Positions 1-5,742 of a stretch of DNA of 20,187 nt are shown in pieces; positions within the stretch are counted from its first letter, which is position 1, and the number at the start of each line of letters is the position of its first letter. The DNA comes from a virus: positions 1 through 20,187 of the IMG/VR virus record IMGVR_UViG_3300047322_001263, one strand, 5' to 3'. The notes beneath the pieces were generated by a model, which saw only the letters and a program-made list of their open reading frames with translations, searched no databases and was not told the origin of the DNA. The position numbers were made by a program, and so were the translations under genes.

Positions 1-541
1 TGCGATCAACCACCAGAACCAGATTGCGGGCCGGCTTGTCCGGGCTGCCTTGCAAGTCCTGACTGGTATCCTGATTGGTACCCTGATGATTGGTATCCTG
101 ATTTGTCGGAGATTTTTCCGACCCTTGTTCGGATTTTTCTCCGACCTTGCTCGGATTTTTTTCCGAGGTAGATCGGATTTTTTTCCGACCTTTGTTCTTT
201 GGTGGGGTCGGATATTTTTCCGACCCATCCAGCTTCTGGTTCCATTCGATCGCCTTCTCGGTCAGGCGGAACAGCGTGATGTTCGAGGTGCTGGAAAGCT
301 CAATCAAACCCGCCTCTTCCAGGGCCTTCAACATGCGGTAAGCAGTGTCTGGCTTGTCAGTGAGCAGCGGCAGCTCCTCGATGATCTTGGCCTTGCTCAG
401 CGCGAAGAAGATCCCGTCGTCAGTCTTGATTGGCTTGGTCCAGCTCGGGCAGCCGTAGACGAAGGCGAACAGCAGTGCTTGCTGAGAATTCAGCCCCCAT
501 TCCAACGCCTTCACCTGATTGATCGTGACGGTGAACTGCAT
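1..541 (-). CDS. Phage replication initiator-like protein, N-terminal 180 codons (partial)
   Basis: The frame is open from an ATG at 541 to the window edge, so the gene continues to the left. It begins MQFTVTINQVKALEWGLNSQ. Residues about 1-95 have the pattern of a winged-helix domain (helix-rich, ending in ALEEAGLIELSS...LFRLTEKAIEWN). A low-complexity linker follows, with SEKNP, GRKKIR and GEKSE motifs and then NQDT repeats. The place after cro and cII in the PR operon is that of lambda O, which is the basis for calling it an initiator. The catalytic or helicase-loading part is not visible. The linker DNA carries the palindromic boxes described separately. It could instead be a DnaT/DnaD-like accessory replication protein. 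Confidence 0.7.
   Translation of the reverse strand, partial: MQFTVTINQVKALEWGLNSQQALLFAFVYGCPSWTKPIKTDDGIFFALSKAKIIEELPLLTDKPDTAYRMLKALEEAGLIELSSTSNITLFRLTEKAIEWNQKLDGSEKYPTPPKNKGRKKIRSTSEKNPSKVGEKSEQGSEKSPTNQDTNHQGTNQDTSQDLQGSPDKPARNLVLVVDR
64..102. repeat. Three 12-bp direct repeats inside the replication gene
   Basis: TGGTATCCTGAT occurs at 64-75 and 91-102, with TGGTACCCTGAT at 76-87. On the coding (minus) strand they encode NQDT or NQGT-like tetrapeptides. They adjoin the palindromic boxes on the downstream side of the gene and may belong to the same origin, or may simply be a repetitive linker. Confidence 0.75.
105..224. repeat. Five 18-bp palindromic boxes, candidate replication origin
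   Basis: Boxes of the form NTCGGA-N6-TCCGAN lie at 105-122, 128-145, 150-167, 172-189 and 207-224. Start-to-start spacings are 23, 22, 22 and 35 bp. Each has six-base arms with at most one mismatch around a T-rich centre. Seen on the coding strand they are read in three different frames (SEK-x-P, GRKKIR and GEKSE), so the DNA sequence is better conserved than the peptide. Lambda also carries its origin iterons inside its initiator gene, which suggests this array is the phage origin. The arms and T-tracts look superficially like terminators but are too short for that. Confidence 0.6.
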
Positions 542-627
542 GTCAGGTGTTCCTGACGCTAGGCGTGAAAGAGATGCGTGACACGTTTTGCGAATTCTGA
601 AACTGTGTCGCGACATTGTTCGGGGTA

Positions 628-656
628 TTGCTCGAAATTGGTTGGCTCTGCATAAT
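628..656 (+). promoter_or_regulatory. Possible oop-like promoter between replication gene and cII
   Basis: TTGCTC (628-633) and CATAAT (651-656) are separated by exactly 17 bp. The start would be near 663, and the transcript would run into the terminator at 681-706, giving an RNA of roughly 45 nt. It would be transcribed against PR in the place where lambda has its PO promoter. The -35 match is only three of six. The rest of 542-717 has no gene-like content. Confidence 0.35.
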
Positions 657-680
657 CGGGCCTCTCTAGTTTTGCGAATC

Positions 681-706
681 AGCCGACCTTCTCCGTCGGC
701 TTTTTT
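681..706 (+). terminator. Rho-independent terminator, plus strand
   Basis: AGCCGAC (681-687), a 7-nt loop and GTCGGCT (695-701) run into a T tract to 706. Polarity is for plus-strand transcripts. The flanking genes are on the minus strand, so its only visible client is the short transcript predicted from 628-656, or stray antisense RNA. Confidence 0.75.
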
Positions 707-717
707 GTGTCTGAAAC

Positions 718-1143
718 TCAGGCTGCCTTCACGGACTGTTTGAATACTTCAAGACTGACGATCACTTCCTCAGCCTCCTTAAGCAGGCTCTTTTTTTCGA
801 CCGAGCAGACTCGCCCATCGGCCTGTGCATCGAACGCAAGTCGGGTGACGTCGGCAAGATCAGCATGCAGCCGCAGAAGCGCGGCGTTGAGATTGATGCC
901 TTCCGGCTTTTCCTTTGGAACCAGATCGAAACCGAAAGCCTCCGCCCATGCTGCAAGCGGACGAAAGTCTTGGGTGAACTTCATGATTCGGTGAAGTTCT
1001 TCCACGTTCATTCGGTGGCTGTCGTAGTCCGGGTTCGCCTTCTGGGAAAGCAACGTCCGTGATTTGAAGTCCGCGCCTTCGGCGATTTTCTTAGTGCCGT
1101 GATCATCAACCACGTCATAGATCGCCTTCATCAATGCCTGCAT
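718..1143 (-). CDS. Phage regulatory protein CII, CP76 family
   Basis: This 141-aa protein begins MQALMKAIYDVVDDHGTKKI. The pattern of the N-terminal half (a helix with the LxxAIYD motif, SRTLLSQKANPDYDSHRMNVEE, then IMKFTQDFRPLAAWAEAFG) matches the Phage_CP76 regulatory family (PF06892). Members act as CII-type activators or DNA-binding regulators in temperate phages of proteobacteria. The start follows GAGG at a spacing of 6. It lies downstream of cro in the presumed PR transcript. The cro-cII gap holds a small hairpin (CTCTGC/GCAGAG, 1172-1187) that could be a nut-type element. Its target promoter cannot be named from the sequence. Confidence 0.85.
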   Translation of the reverse strand: MQALMKAIYDVVDDHGTKKIAEGADFKSRTLLSQKANPDYDSHRMNVEELHRIMKFTQDFRPLAAWAEAFGFDLVPKEKPEGINLNAALLRLHADLADVTRLAFDAQADGRVCSVEKKSLLKEAEEVIVSLEVFKQSVKAA

Positions 1144-1227
1144 GTAACACCTCGAATTTCTTTACGTAGCGCTCTGCCGATGCAGAGGCGATGATTTGCT
1201 CAATGGAACTGCGGACCAGAAGGTCGA

Positions 1228-1428
1228 TCAGCTAGCTAAGCGCTGACTCTGCGAAGGAAATGCCCTCACCTCCTCTGCTGTACAAATCCCATTAGGGTGA
1301 GGCGTGACATAGATGTCACGGCCAATACGAATGGCTTTACTAATGGCGCCCTGCGTCATCCCCAACAGAGCGGCAGCCTCGCTCTGTCCGAGCCAGCGAG
1401 CAAAATCAGTGATGTGAATTCGGTTCAT
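1228..1428 (-). CDS. cro: Cro-type repressor
   Basis: This 66-aa protein beginning MNRIHITDFARWLGQSEAAA has a helix-turn-helix at residues about 15-37 (QSEAAALLGMTQGAISKAIR), typical of P22-like Cro proteins. It would compete with CI at the operators just upstream and shut down early transcription. The ATG at 1428 was chosen because Cro proteins start a few residues before the first helix and GAG precedes it by 9 nt. An in-frame ATG at 1458 would overlap operator DNA at 1460 almost completely and is unlikely. It is transcribed divergently from cI. Confidence 0.85.
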   Translation of the reverse strand: MNRIHITDFARWLGQSEAAALLGMTQGAISKAIRIGRDIYVTPHPNGICTAEEVRAFPSQSQRLAS

Positions 1429-1458
1429 GGGAATAATCTCAGTGGTTCTCACACACAA

Positions 1459-1487
1459 ATATTACCTATGGCATTTTTAAAAGTAAA
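1459..1487 (-). promoter_or_regulatory. PR promoter (towards cro)
   Basis: Read on the minus strand, TTTACT (complement of 1482-1487) and TAATAT (complement of 1459-1464) are separated by 17 bp. Both hexamers match the sigma-70 consensus at four of six positions. Operators at 1460-1476 and 1485-1501 overlap the -10 and -35, so repressor binding there would block cro, the CII-like gene and the replication gene. Confidence 0.65.
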
Positions 1488-1524
1488 TGCCATTGGCATT
1501 TGGTGAGTATTACCGTAAGGAATA
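1460..1524. promoter_or_regulatory. Right operator: three CI/Cro sites
   Basis: Three 17-bp dyads lie at 1460-1476, 1485-1501 and 1508-1524, with starts 25 and 23 bp apart. The middle one, AAATGCCATTGGCATTT, is a perfect palindrome. The others use related half-sites (TATTACCT/AAATGCCA and TATTACCG/TATTCCTT). The arrangement between divergent cro and cI is that of lambda OR1-OR3. Confidence 0.75.
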
Positions 1525-1528
1525 AGAT
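1500..1528 (+). promoter_or_regulatory. Possible PRM promoter for cI
   Basis: TTGGTG (1500-1505) and TAAGAT (1523-1528) are 17 bp apart. The start point would fall at or next to the cI ATG at 1535, giving a leaderless mRNA as from lambda PRM. The operator at 1508-1524 lies between and over the hexamers and would repress it. Both hexamers are weak matches. Confidence 0.4.
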
Positions 1529-1534
1529 TCTGGG

Positions 1535-2272
1535 ATGACCAAAAAAGCACTCGATCCGTCCCGCAAAGCTGAATGCGAAAAACTCAAAGCGCTATTCACC
1601 TCAAAGAAGCACGCGCTGGGATTGACGCAGGAAAAGCTGGCCCACGCCCTGGAGATGAACCAGAGCTCAGTCAGTCATTACATGAACGGTGTGAATCCAC
1701 TGAATGCGCCTGTGGCGGCCGCGTTTGCCAAAATTTTGGGGATCGATGTTGCTGACTTCAGCCCTCGGCTTGCCAAGGAAATAGCCGACATGGCGAGCGG
1801 TGTTAGCATTTCTACGCCCCATGCATTCGATGCGAACGTAGAGCTAGCTACTGGACCAGCGCGTTATTACGAATATCCGGAGATTAGTTGGGTGCAGGCT
1901 GGAGTTGCGTGCGAGGCAATGGATCTGTTCAGTATTGGCGACTTCGAGGCGACTCATCCGTCAGATGCCTGGGCTGGACCGAATGGTTTTTGGCTCAAGG
2001 TTCGCGGCCCGTCGATGACCTCTACGAACGGTATGAGCTTCAGTGAGGGGATGATTATCCTTGTTGCACCAGGGAGTGACGTCGAAAGCGGGCAGTACGT
2101 GGTAGCAAAACTCATCGACACCAATGAAGCGACGTTCAAGCAGCTGGTTAGAGATTCCGGCAAAGCGTACTTGAAGCCATTGAACCCGGCTTTTCCTACA
2201 ATAGAAGTGGATAATACCTGGACGGTAGTGGGTCGAGTTGTTGACGCAAAATGGCCTAGATCAGTGCTGTAG
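1535..2272 (+). CDS. cI: CI-type prophage repressor (HTH + S24 autopeptidase)
   Basis: This 245-aa protein has a helix-turn-helix at residues about 29-52 (GLTQEKLAHALEMNQSSVSH) and a C-terminal S24/LexA-like peptidase. The Ala122-Gly123 pair in VQAGVA is the expected RecA-stimulated self-cleavage site. Ser160 (GPSM) and Lys192 (VVAKLID) are the expected catalytic dyad. It should hold the lysogenic state by binding the operators at 1460-1524 and 3026-3067, and the intact dyad predicts SOS induction. The only Shine-Dalgarno-like sequence, AAGGA at 1517-1521, is 13 nt from the ATG, unusually far, in keeping with a leaderless message from PRM. The first 20 residues form an extra N-terminal helix before the HTH. 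Confidence 0.93.
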   Translation: MTKKALDPSRKAECEKLKALFTSKKHALGLTQEKLAHALEMNQSSVSHYMNGVNPLNAPVAAAFAKILGIDVADFSPRLAKEIADMASGVSISTPHAFDANVELATGPARYYEYPEISWVQAGVACEAMDLFSIGDFEATHPSDAWAGPNGFWLKVRGPSMTSTNGMSFSEGMIILVAPGSDVESGQYVVAKLIDTNEATFKQLVRDSGKAYLKPLNPAFPTIEVDNTWTVVGRVVDAKWPRSVL

Positions 2273-2315
2273 AAGAACCAAAAATCGGATCACGATAAAG
2301 TAAAAAGGACTTTTC

Positions 2316-2966
2316 ATGAAAACTGTCTGGGCGTTCCTGTTTGCTGTTTTGGTGGCAGGAGGTGGTTGGTTCGGTTGGACTCAGTATAGGAGCAGCGAGG
2401 AGAGAGCACTCGCCATCGAAACGGTCCAAGTCTCTGTCACTCAAACAGAGCGCCAGCTAAAAGCCCGCAAAGAGAACGGGATCACATTTGGGGAATACCT
2501 CAAGAGTAGTGCAGCGGCAATAGAGCAGCTGGATGCCAGCATTTCAAAACTTGAAGCGCACTCTTGGCACTACCACCCTTCTGATCGAGATGTTGCAGTC
2601 AAGTTCTTGGAGCAATGCAAAGTTATCGTCCGGTCCGACCAGGCTGACACTCGCCTATTGATGGAAGCTGGTGATGCAAGGAAGCAGTTAGATCAGTCGC
2701 AAAAAGAGCTCAACGAAGCCGACACTCCGGAGGAGATCGACTGGAGACTAAAACGATACAGTCGAGCCTCTGATGAGCTAGTTGCGGTCATGCAAAAGCA
2801 AATCGAAGTCATCAAAGAAAGCATAGGCAAAATTGAGCAGCTCATTGCGGCTGATGACTCGGTGAAGCAAGCATTCGGAAAAGATCAAGGATTTGCAGAC
2901 ACCACGATCGCGTCGATGAAGAAATACATTGCGTCAGAACGGCCCAAGAAGGCTGACAATGGCTAG
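2316..2966 (+). CDS. Membrane-anchored coiled-coil protein, probable lysogenic gene
   Basis: This 216-aa protein is not recognised as any named family. Residues 1-22 form an N-terminal hydrophobic segment (MKTVWAFLFAVLVAGGGWFG) that could be an uncleaved anchor. The rest is hydrophilic, charged and helix-rich, with heptad-like stretches around residues 35-85 and 115-180, so it should sit in the periplasm on the inner membrane. AAAAGGAC precedes the ATG at a good distance. It follows cI by 43 bp on the same strand and ends at a terminator, so it is probably co-transcribed with the repressor in the lysogen. Genes in this position often affect superinfection or host fitness. That role is inference only. 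Confidence 0.8.
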   Translation: MKTVWAFLFAVLVAGGGWFGWTQYRSSEERALAIETVQVSVTQTERQLKARKENGITFGEYLKSSAAAIEQLDASISKLEAHSWHYHPSDRDVAVKFLEQCKVIVRSDQADTRLLMEAGDARKQLDQSQKELNEADTPEEIDWRLKRYSRASDELVAVMQKQIEVIKESIGKIEQLIAADDSVKQAFGKDQGFADTTIASMKKYIASERPKKADNG

Positions 2967-2984
2967 ATCATAAATCGCAGCAAG

Positions 2985-3008
2985 ACCCGCCAACGAGCGG
3001 GTTTTTTT
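2985..3008 (+). terminator. Rho-independent terminator after the cI operon
   Basis: ACCCGC (2985-2990), a 6-nt loop and GCGGGT (2997-3002) are followed by T residues to 3008. It closes the cI plus membrane-protein transcript and isolates it from the PL promoter that begins 30 bp later. Confidence 0.85.
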
Positions 3009-3025
3009 CTGCGCATCAAAAATAA

Positions 3026-3067
3026 TATTGCCATCGGTATTGACGATAAATAATGCCATCGGTATTG
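3026..3067. promoter_or_regulatory. Left operator: two CI sites over PL
   Basis: Two 17-bp dyads, TATTGCCATCGGTATTG (3026-3042) and TAATGCCATCGGTATTG (3051-3067), have starts 25 bp apart, the same interval as in the right operator. Half-sites (xAATGCCA or CAATACCG) match those near cI. The first touches the -35 and the second covers most of the -10 of the promoter at 3040-3068. Confidence 0.75.
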
Positions 3068-3068
3068 T
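3040..3068 (+). promoter_or_regulatory. PL promoter of the plus-strand early operon
   Basis: TTGACG (3040-3045) and TATTGT (3063-3068) are separated by exactly 17 bp. This is the strongest sigma-70 promoter seen in the window. It points into the long leader and the recombination operon that ends with the integrase, and it is embedded in the two left operators. Confidence 0.75.
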
Positions 3069-3075
3069 TTGTGCA

Positions 3076-3417
3076 TCGCAGCGACACACGGCCACTGCGA
3101 AGGGCCTCAACAGACCCGCCGCTCTTTAACAACCAGCGCCATGAACGACTACCCGGCCAGTCCGGTTAGGTCACTCCCGGCTCCATCGGTGGGAGGTCAG
3201 TAAACCGATGAACAAAACCGCACTTGCCTCTACCGGCGACCGGCGATCCGACAGGCCCGAAAGCCTGCCCACGCGCAGCCCACTGCGACGGCGGACGAGG
3301 TGTTGACCGAACTGAGTGAATGACCTGGTAAGCGGGTGCGGAGAAAAACAGATTTCACTGGCTGGCCTTGGCGACAGGGCCAGACGGGAAATCAACCGAT
3401 CAAGCACGGAGCATCAA
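3076..3417 (+). other. Structured PL leader with boxA, possible antitermination site
   Basis: This gene-free stretch begins near the PL start point. It has a perfect boxA, CGCTCTTTAACA, at 3120-3131, the NusB/S10 site also found in rrn leaders. Around it are hairpins: TCGCAG/CTGCGA (3076-3100), an imperfect GC-rich stem at 3147-3172, CATCGGT/ACCGATG (3184-3210), CAGGC/GCCTG (3252-3267) and CTGGCC/GGCCAG (3362-3383). A boxA plus stem-loops directly after PL suggests a nut-like or HK022 put-like element. No protein resembling lambda N, a short Arg-rich peptide, is seen in the operon. A reading frame open from 3316 into the next gene is judged non-coding before 3418. Confidence 0.55.
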
Positions 3418-4195
3418 ATGAGCGAACAAACACTTCAAGCGCTGCTCGCCGAGCGCGTCACTGCTTTCGCAAACAGCGACAAGCCAGTCGAAATCATCGA
3501 TGAGCATGTAAAGAAGATGTTCACCAGCGTGGTCGACAGTTGCTTCGGCCGTTATGGCGACATGGGCAAGCAGGTCGAAGAAGCAATCAAGGCCGCGCTG
3601 CCAGCCAATTTGACCGAAATCTTTGAGCTGACTCGCTACAACGCAATGATCGCTGCTGCTTTGAAGGAAAAGTGGGAAAACAGCGGCGTCGAAGCCGACA
3701 TGGTGCGTTTGGCGCAGAAACAGATCGACGAGGTGCTGAACAAAGATGCAATGCCGGAAATGATCAGCTTGCAGGCGCTACTGGAGGCCTTCGTCGAAGA
3801 CCACAAAGAGTCAGCAGCCGAAGAGCACTGGGAAGCTCCAGACATCCGCTTCCAGCCATCCGACTACGGTGGCATGCACATCTACTTCGACAAGAAACCA
3901 AAGGATCACGGGATTTCAACTTATTCCCGAAGCTCAGAGCGCAGCGAATACATGCTCGACAACGCGATCCACATCAGCTTCGACCGTTACGGGAAGGATC
4001 GAAACGAACAGGGTCATGAGGTCGGATCGGTGTATGCCGCGAAAATCGACAACGAGAAGATCAGCCAAACCCTGAAATTCCGCTCTCCATTCGAAAAGAT
4101 GGTTGCTGCACTTTACTTCGGTAAATCCAAAATCATCGTCGATTGCGATGAGGATGATTTCAGCTACGGCATCTACGACTGAACAACCAGCGCCA
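3128..4195. repeat. 14-bp direct repeat flanking the first PL gene
   Basis: AACAACCAGCGCCA occurs exactly at 3128-3141, overlapping the end of boxA, and at 4182-4195, overlapping the stop codon of the 3418-4182 gene. Each copy is followed within a few bases by a hairpin (3147-3172; ACGACAG/CTGTCGT at 4195-4210). It may record a duplication of leader sequence or be a recurring antitermination linker. Confidence 0.55.
3418..4182 (+). CDS. Hypothetical phage early protein (254 aa)
   Basis: This is the first gene of the PL operon. The ATG at 3418 has GGAG 6 nt upstream; the frame is open further back but those codons lie in the structured leader. The protein is acidic and helix-rich in its first 140 residues. 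A mixed part follows with many aromatic residues (DYGGMHIYFDKKP, SYGIYD) and ends in an acidic CDEDDFSYGIYD tail. I recognise no family. The position directly after PL is where lambda has N, but the size and composition do not fit an RNA-binding antiterminator. It may instead be an early anti-host or anti-restriction protein. Confidence 0.8.
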   Translation: MSEQTLQALLAERVTAFANSDKPVEIIDEHVKKMFTSVVDSCFGRYGDMGKQVEEAIKAALPANLTEIFELTRYNAMIAAALKEKWENSGVEADMVRLAQKQIDEVLNKDAMPEMISLQALLEAFVEDHKESAAEEHWEAPDIRFQPSDYGGMHIYFDKKPKDHGISTYSRSSERSEYMLDNAIHISFDRYGKDRNEQGHEVGSVYAAKIDNEKISQTLKFRSPFEKMVAALYFGKSKIIVDCDEDDFSYGIYD

Positions 4196-4237
4196 CGACA
4201 GCCCTGTCGTTAACTGCCCGATCCTCTCTATGAGAGC

Positions 4238-4354
4238 GCATCGGGGTGTGATCTGAGGCTAAGACTCGGGCAGCGGATGAGCCAACCGGTCGCCTATAGG
4301 GCTACCCCTTCCGCCGAATGCCGATTGAGCCCCGGCCAGATCACACCCCGATGC
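4238..4354. ncRNA. Candidate structured RNA with an 18-bp perfect closing stem
   Basis: GCATCGGGGTGTGATCTG (4238-4255) and its exact complement (4337-4354) enclose 81 nt. Those bases pair further: CTC/GAG (4265-4267 with 4327-4329), GGCA/TGCC (4269-4272 with 4319-4322), GCGG/CCGC (4273-4276 with 4311-4314) and AGCC/GGCT (4280-4283 with 4300-4303). The result is a long rod with bulges. No reading frame explains it. It lies in the 206-bp gap between the first PL gene and a convergent minus-strand gene. It is not a simple terminator, since no T tract follows on either strand. Strand and function are unknown. Confidence 0.5.
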
Positions 4355-4388
4355 GGACGAAACTGCGGCCTATAACCGCCCACCTGCA

Positions 4389-4769
4389 TCAAGTCGTACG
4401 CGCGTTAATCCGCGATTCAGTATTTCGGGTCTTGACCAGCAACCATGTGGAGCTGATCAGGCAAAGAACGATCACAGTAATCGACAGTGGCAAGTGAAAC
4501 AGGTGGGAGCCGGCAACAGCGAAGCCGGTGTGAATGACGAACGTCAGCACTCCTAGAACAGCACAAATTTTGGCGTACAAAAAAGCACTGCTCGTACCAA
4601 GCAAAACATGCCGATAACCAATCAACAAAAAGGGAACGGCCACGGCATTGAAAAGGAGAAAACCCTGTATTCCGCCGGGCACATAGAGCATCTCCCATTC
4701 GCGCCAAAAGGCCGCATCTATCTGATGTAGGACCAGAAAAAGAGTCGTCAAAAAGTAGCTTCTTTCCAT
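4389..4769 (-). CDS. Four-TM membrane protein, DUF6713-like
   Basis: This 126-aa protein begins MERSYFLTTLFLVLHQIDAA and has four hydrophobic segments at about residues 3-17, 34-53, 60-84 and 92-112. The HQIDAAFWREWEML motif followed by PGGIQ and an LFN segment resembles the DUF6713 membrane family, whose function is not known. GAGG lies about 10 nt before the ATG. A possible promoter -10, TATGAT, is on the minus strand at 4823-4828. It is the first of eight minus-strand genes set against the plus-strand PL operon, so it is probably cargo expressed independently of PL. Confidence 0.72.
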   Translation of the reverse strand: MERSYFLTTLFLVLHQIDAAFWREWEMLYVPGGIQGFLLFNAVAVPFLLIGYRHVLLGTSSAFLYAKICAVLGVLTFVIHTGFAVAGSHLFHLPLSITVIVLCLISSTWLLVKTRNTESRINARTT

Positions 4770-4888
4770 TTAAGCAGCCCTCAGCTGGTTGGTGATTTTC
4801 GTCCATGCTCATAGCGCTGAAGATCATAAGAGGTGCCGCCACGAAACGCTAACTCATCACCGTTTCAAGTAAGTCTTTTGATTGCAGG

Positions 4889-4994
4889 AGCGGCGACATC
4901 GCGCCGCTACACGCTGCCGCCCTTCCCCCGACCAATCCCGAATGCACTCCCCTCCGCGCCCAACGGCAACCAGCGGAGCGGATGAGTGCATTCG
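4889..4994. other. Two hairpins in the gap before the zinc-ribbon-like gene
   Basis: The 260-bp gap 4770-5029 has no convincing gene. It holds AGCGGCG/CGCCGCT (4889-4908) and a larger hairpin with CGAATGCACTC (4939-4949) pairing with GAGTGCATTCG (4984-4994), extended inside by CTCCGC/GCGGAG. The larger stem is followed by AGTTTTGTTGG and ends 35 nt before the next start codon. It could be a weak terminator or processing site in the PL transcript. Confidence 0.5.
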
Positions 4995-5029
4995 AGTTTT
5001 GTTGGATCAACCAAACACTGGAGGTCGTC

Positions 5030-5308
5030 ATGCACAACTGCACCGACACACAAGCAGTTTGCCGAGGTTGCGGGCTGAAGCTGCGCGGCTCGCCATCGTG
5101 GAAAGGCGGCCTCGCCTATCACCCTGAGCCGAAAGGTGAAGTCCACCGCTGTCATTACGGCGGCTGGGTCTGCTCGCGGCGCTGCGACATCCGCGCCTGC
5201 GTCGAGCTGGAAGGAACCATGCCAGGGTGCGGATCGGTAAACGGCTACGCGCGCCTCTCGCCGTACGCCAAAGAAAGCATTGAGCGCCATTGGCCGGAGG
5301 TCGCATGA
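5030..5308 (+). CDS. Small Cys-rich, zinc-ribbon-like phage protein
   Basis: This 92-aa protein starts MHNCTDTQ after a strong GGAGG. The frame is open back to 4982, but those codons lie over a hairpin and lack a ribosome site. CRGC (residues 11-14), then HRCH and VCSRRCDIRAC, give two sets of closely spaced Cys/His that could bind one zinc ion. No specific family is recognised. It overlaps the next gene by an ATGA and starts a tight run of five small genes (5030-6234). Confidence 0.75.
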   Translation: MHNCTDTQAVCRGCGLKLRGSPSWKGGLAYHPEPKGEVHRCHYGGWVCSRRCDIRACVELEGTMPGCGSVNGYARLSPYAKESIERHWPEVA

Positions 5309-5742
5309 ACGCAGCATTGAAACTCTGTCAGGCCATGCACGACGCGAAGTTGCCTTCGATGGTGAGCGAGTCGGAAGAACAGCTGGAATGGCTGGAAAGC
5401 GCCGCTGAACAGCTGGTGTGCGGCTCGGGCGTGGAATGGAAGCGCCGGTTTGGCCCGGTGCAGAAGGTGACCTCGGCGCAGTACGCCGAACATCTTCAGC
5501 AGCATCTGACCCAGCGACAGATCGACGGACTTGATGATCGCGACTCGTTCGCCAACCTGGTGTTGGCGGTGGTCGTAGGCAGCCAGGCCGAGGCGCTTAC
5601 CCACGCCAAGCACCTGCTGGGCAGCAACAGTCCGGTCAAACAGCTTGAGGCGATCGCCGCCGACTTCCTCCGTCCGCACGCTGCCAACGCGGTGGCTGCC
5701 GAACACGAAGCGGCAGAAGACGACGTGGATGGCGACTTGTGA
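5305..5742 (+). CDS. Hypothetical phage protein (145 aa)
   Basis: The protein begins MNAALKLCQAMHDAKLPSMV. Its ATG overlaps the previous stop (ATGA) with GGAGG 4 nt upstream; a TTG at 5290 in the same frame is less likely. It is largely helical, with an acidic C-terminus (EHEAAEDDVDGDL). Codon use matches its neighbours. No domain is recognised. Its place in the chain of overlapping genes suggests a small early accessory protein. Confidence 0.75.
   Translation: MNAALKLCQAMHDAKLPSMVSESEEQLEWLESAAEQLVCGSGVEWKRRFGPVQKVTSAQYAEHLQQHLTQRQIDGLDDRDSFANLVLAVVVGSQAEALTHAKHLLGSNSPVKQLEAIAADFLRPHAANAVAAEHEAAEDDVDGDL

Noticed and set aside
105-224. Tandem rho-independent terminators
   Set aside because: Arms of six bases or fewer around the T-tract, repeated inside an open coding frame and symmetric on both strands, do not fit terminators.
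50-556. Plus-strand frame of 168 codons at the left end
   Set aside because: It is the complement of the minus-strand replication gene, whose winged-helix-like N-terminus and start are convincing; the plus frame is low-complexity.
3316-3417. N-terminal extension of the 254-aa gene
   Set aside because: The extra 34 codons lie in the structured leader and have no ribosome-binding site, while ATG 3418 has GGAG.
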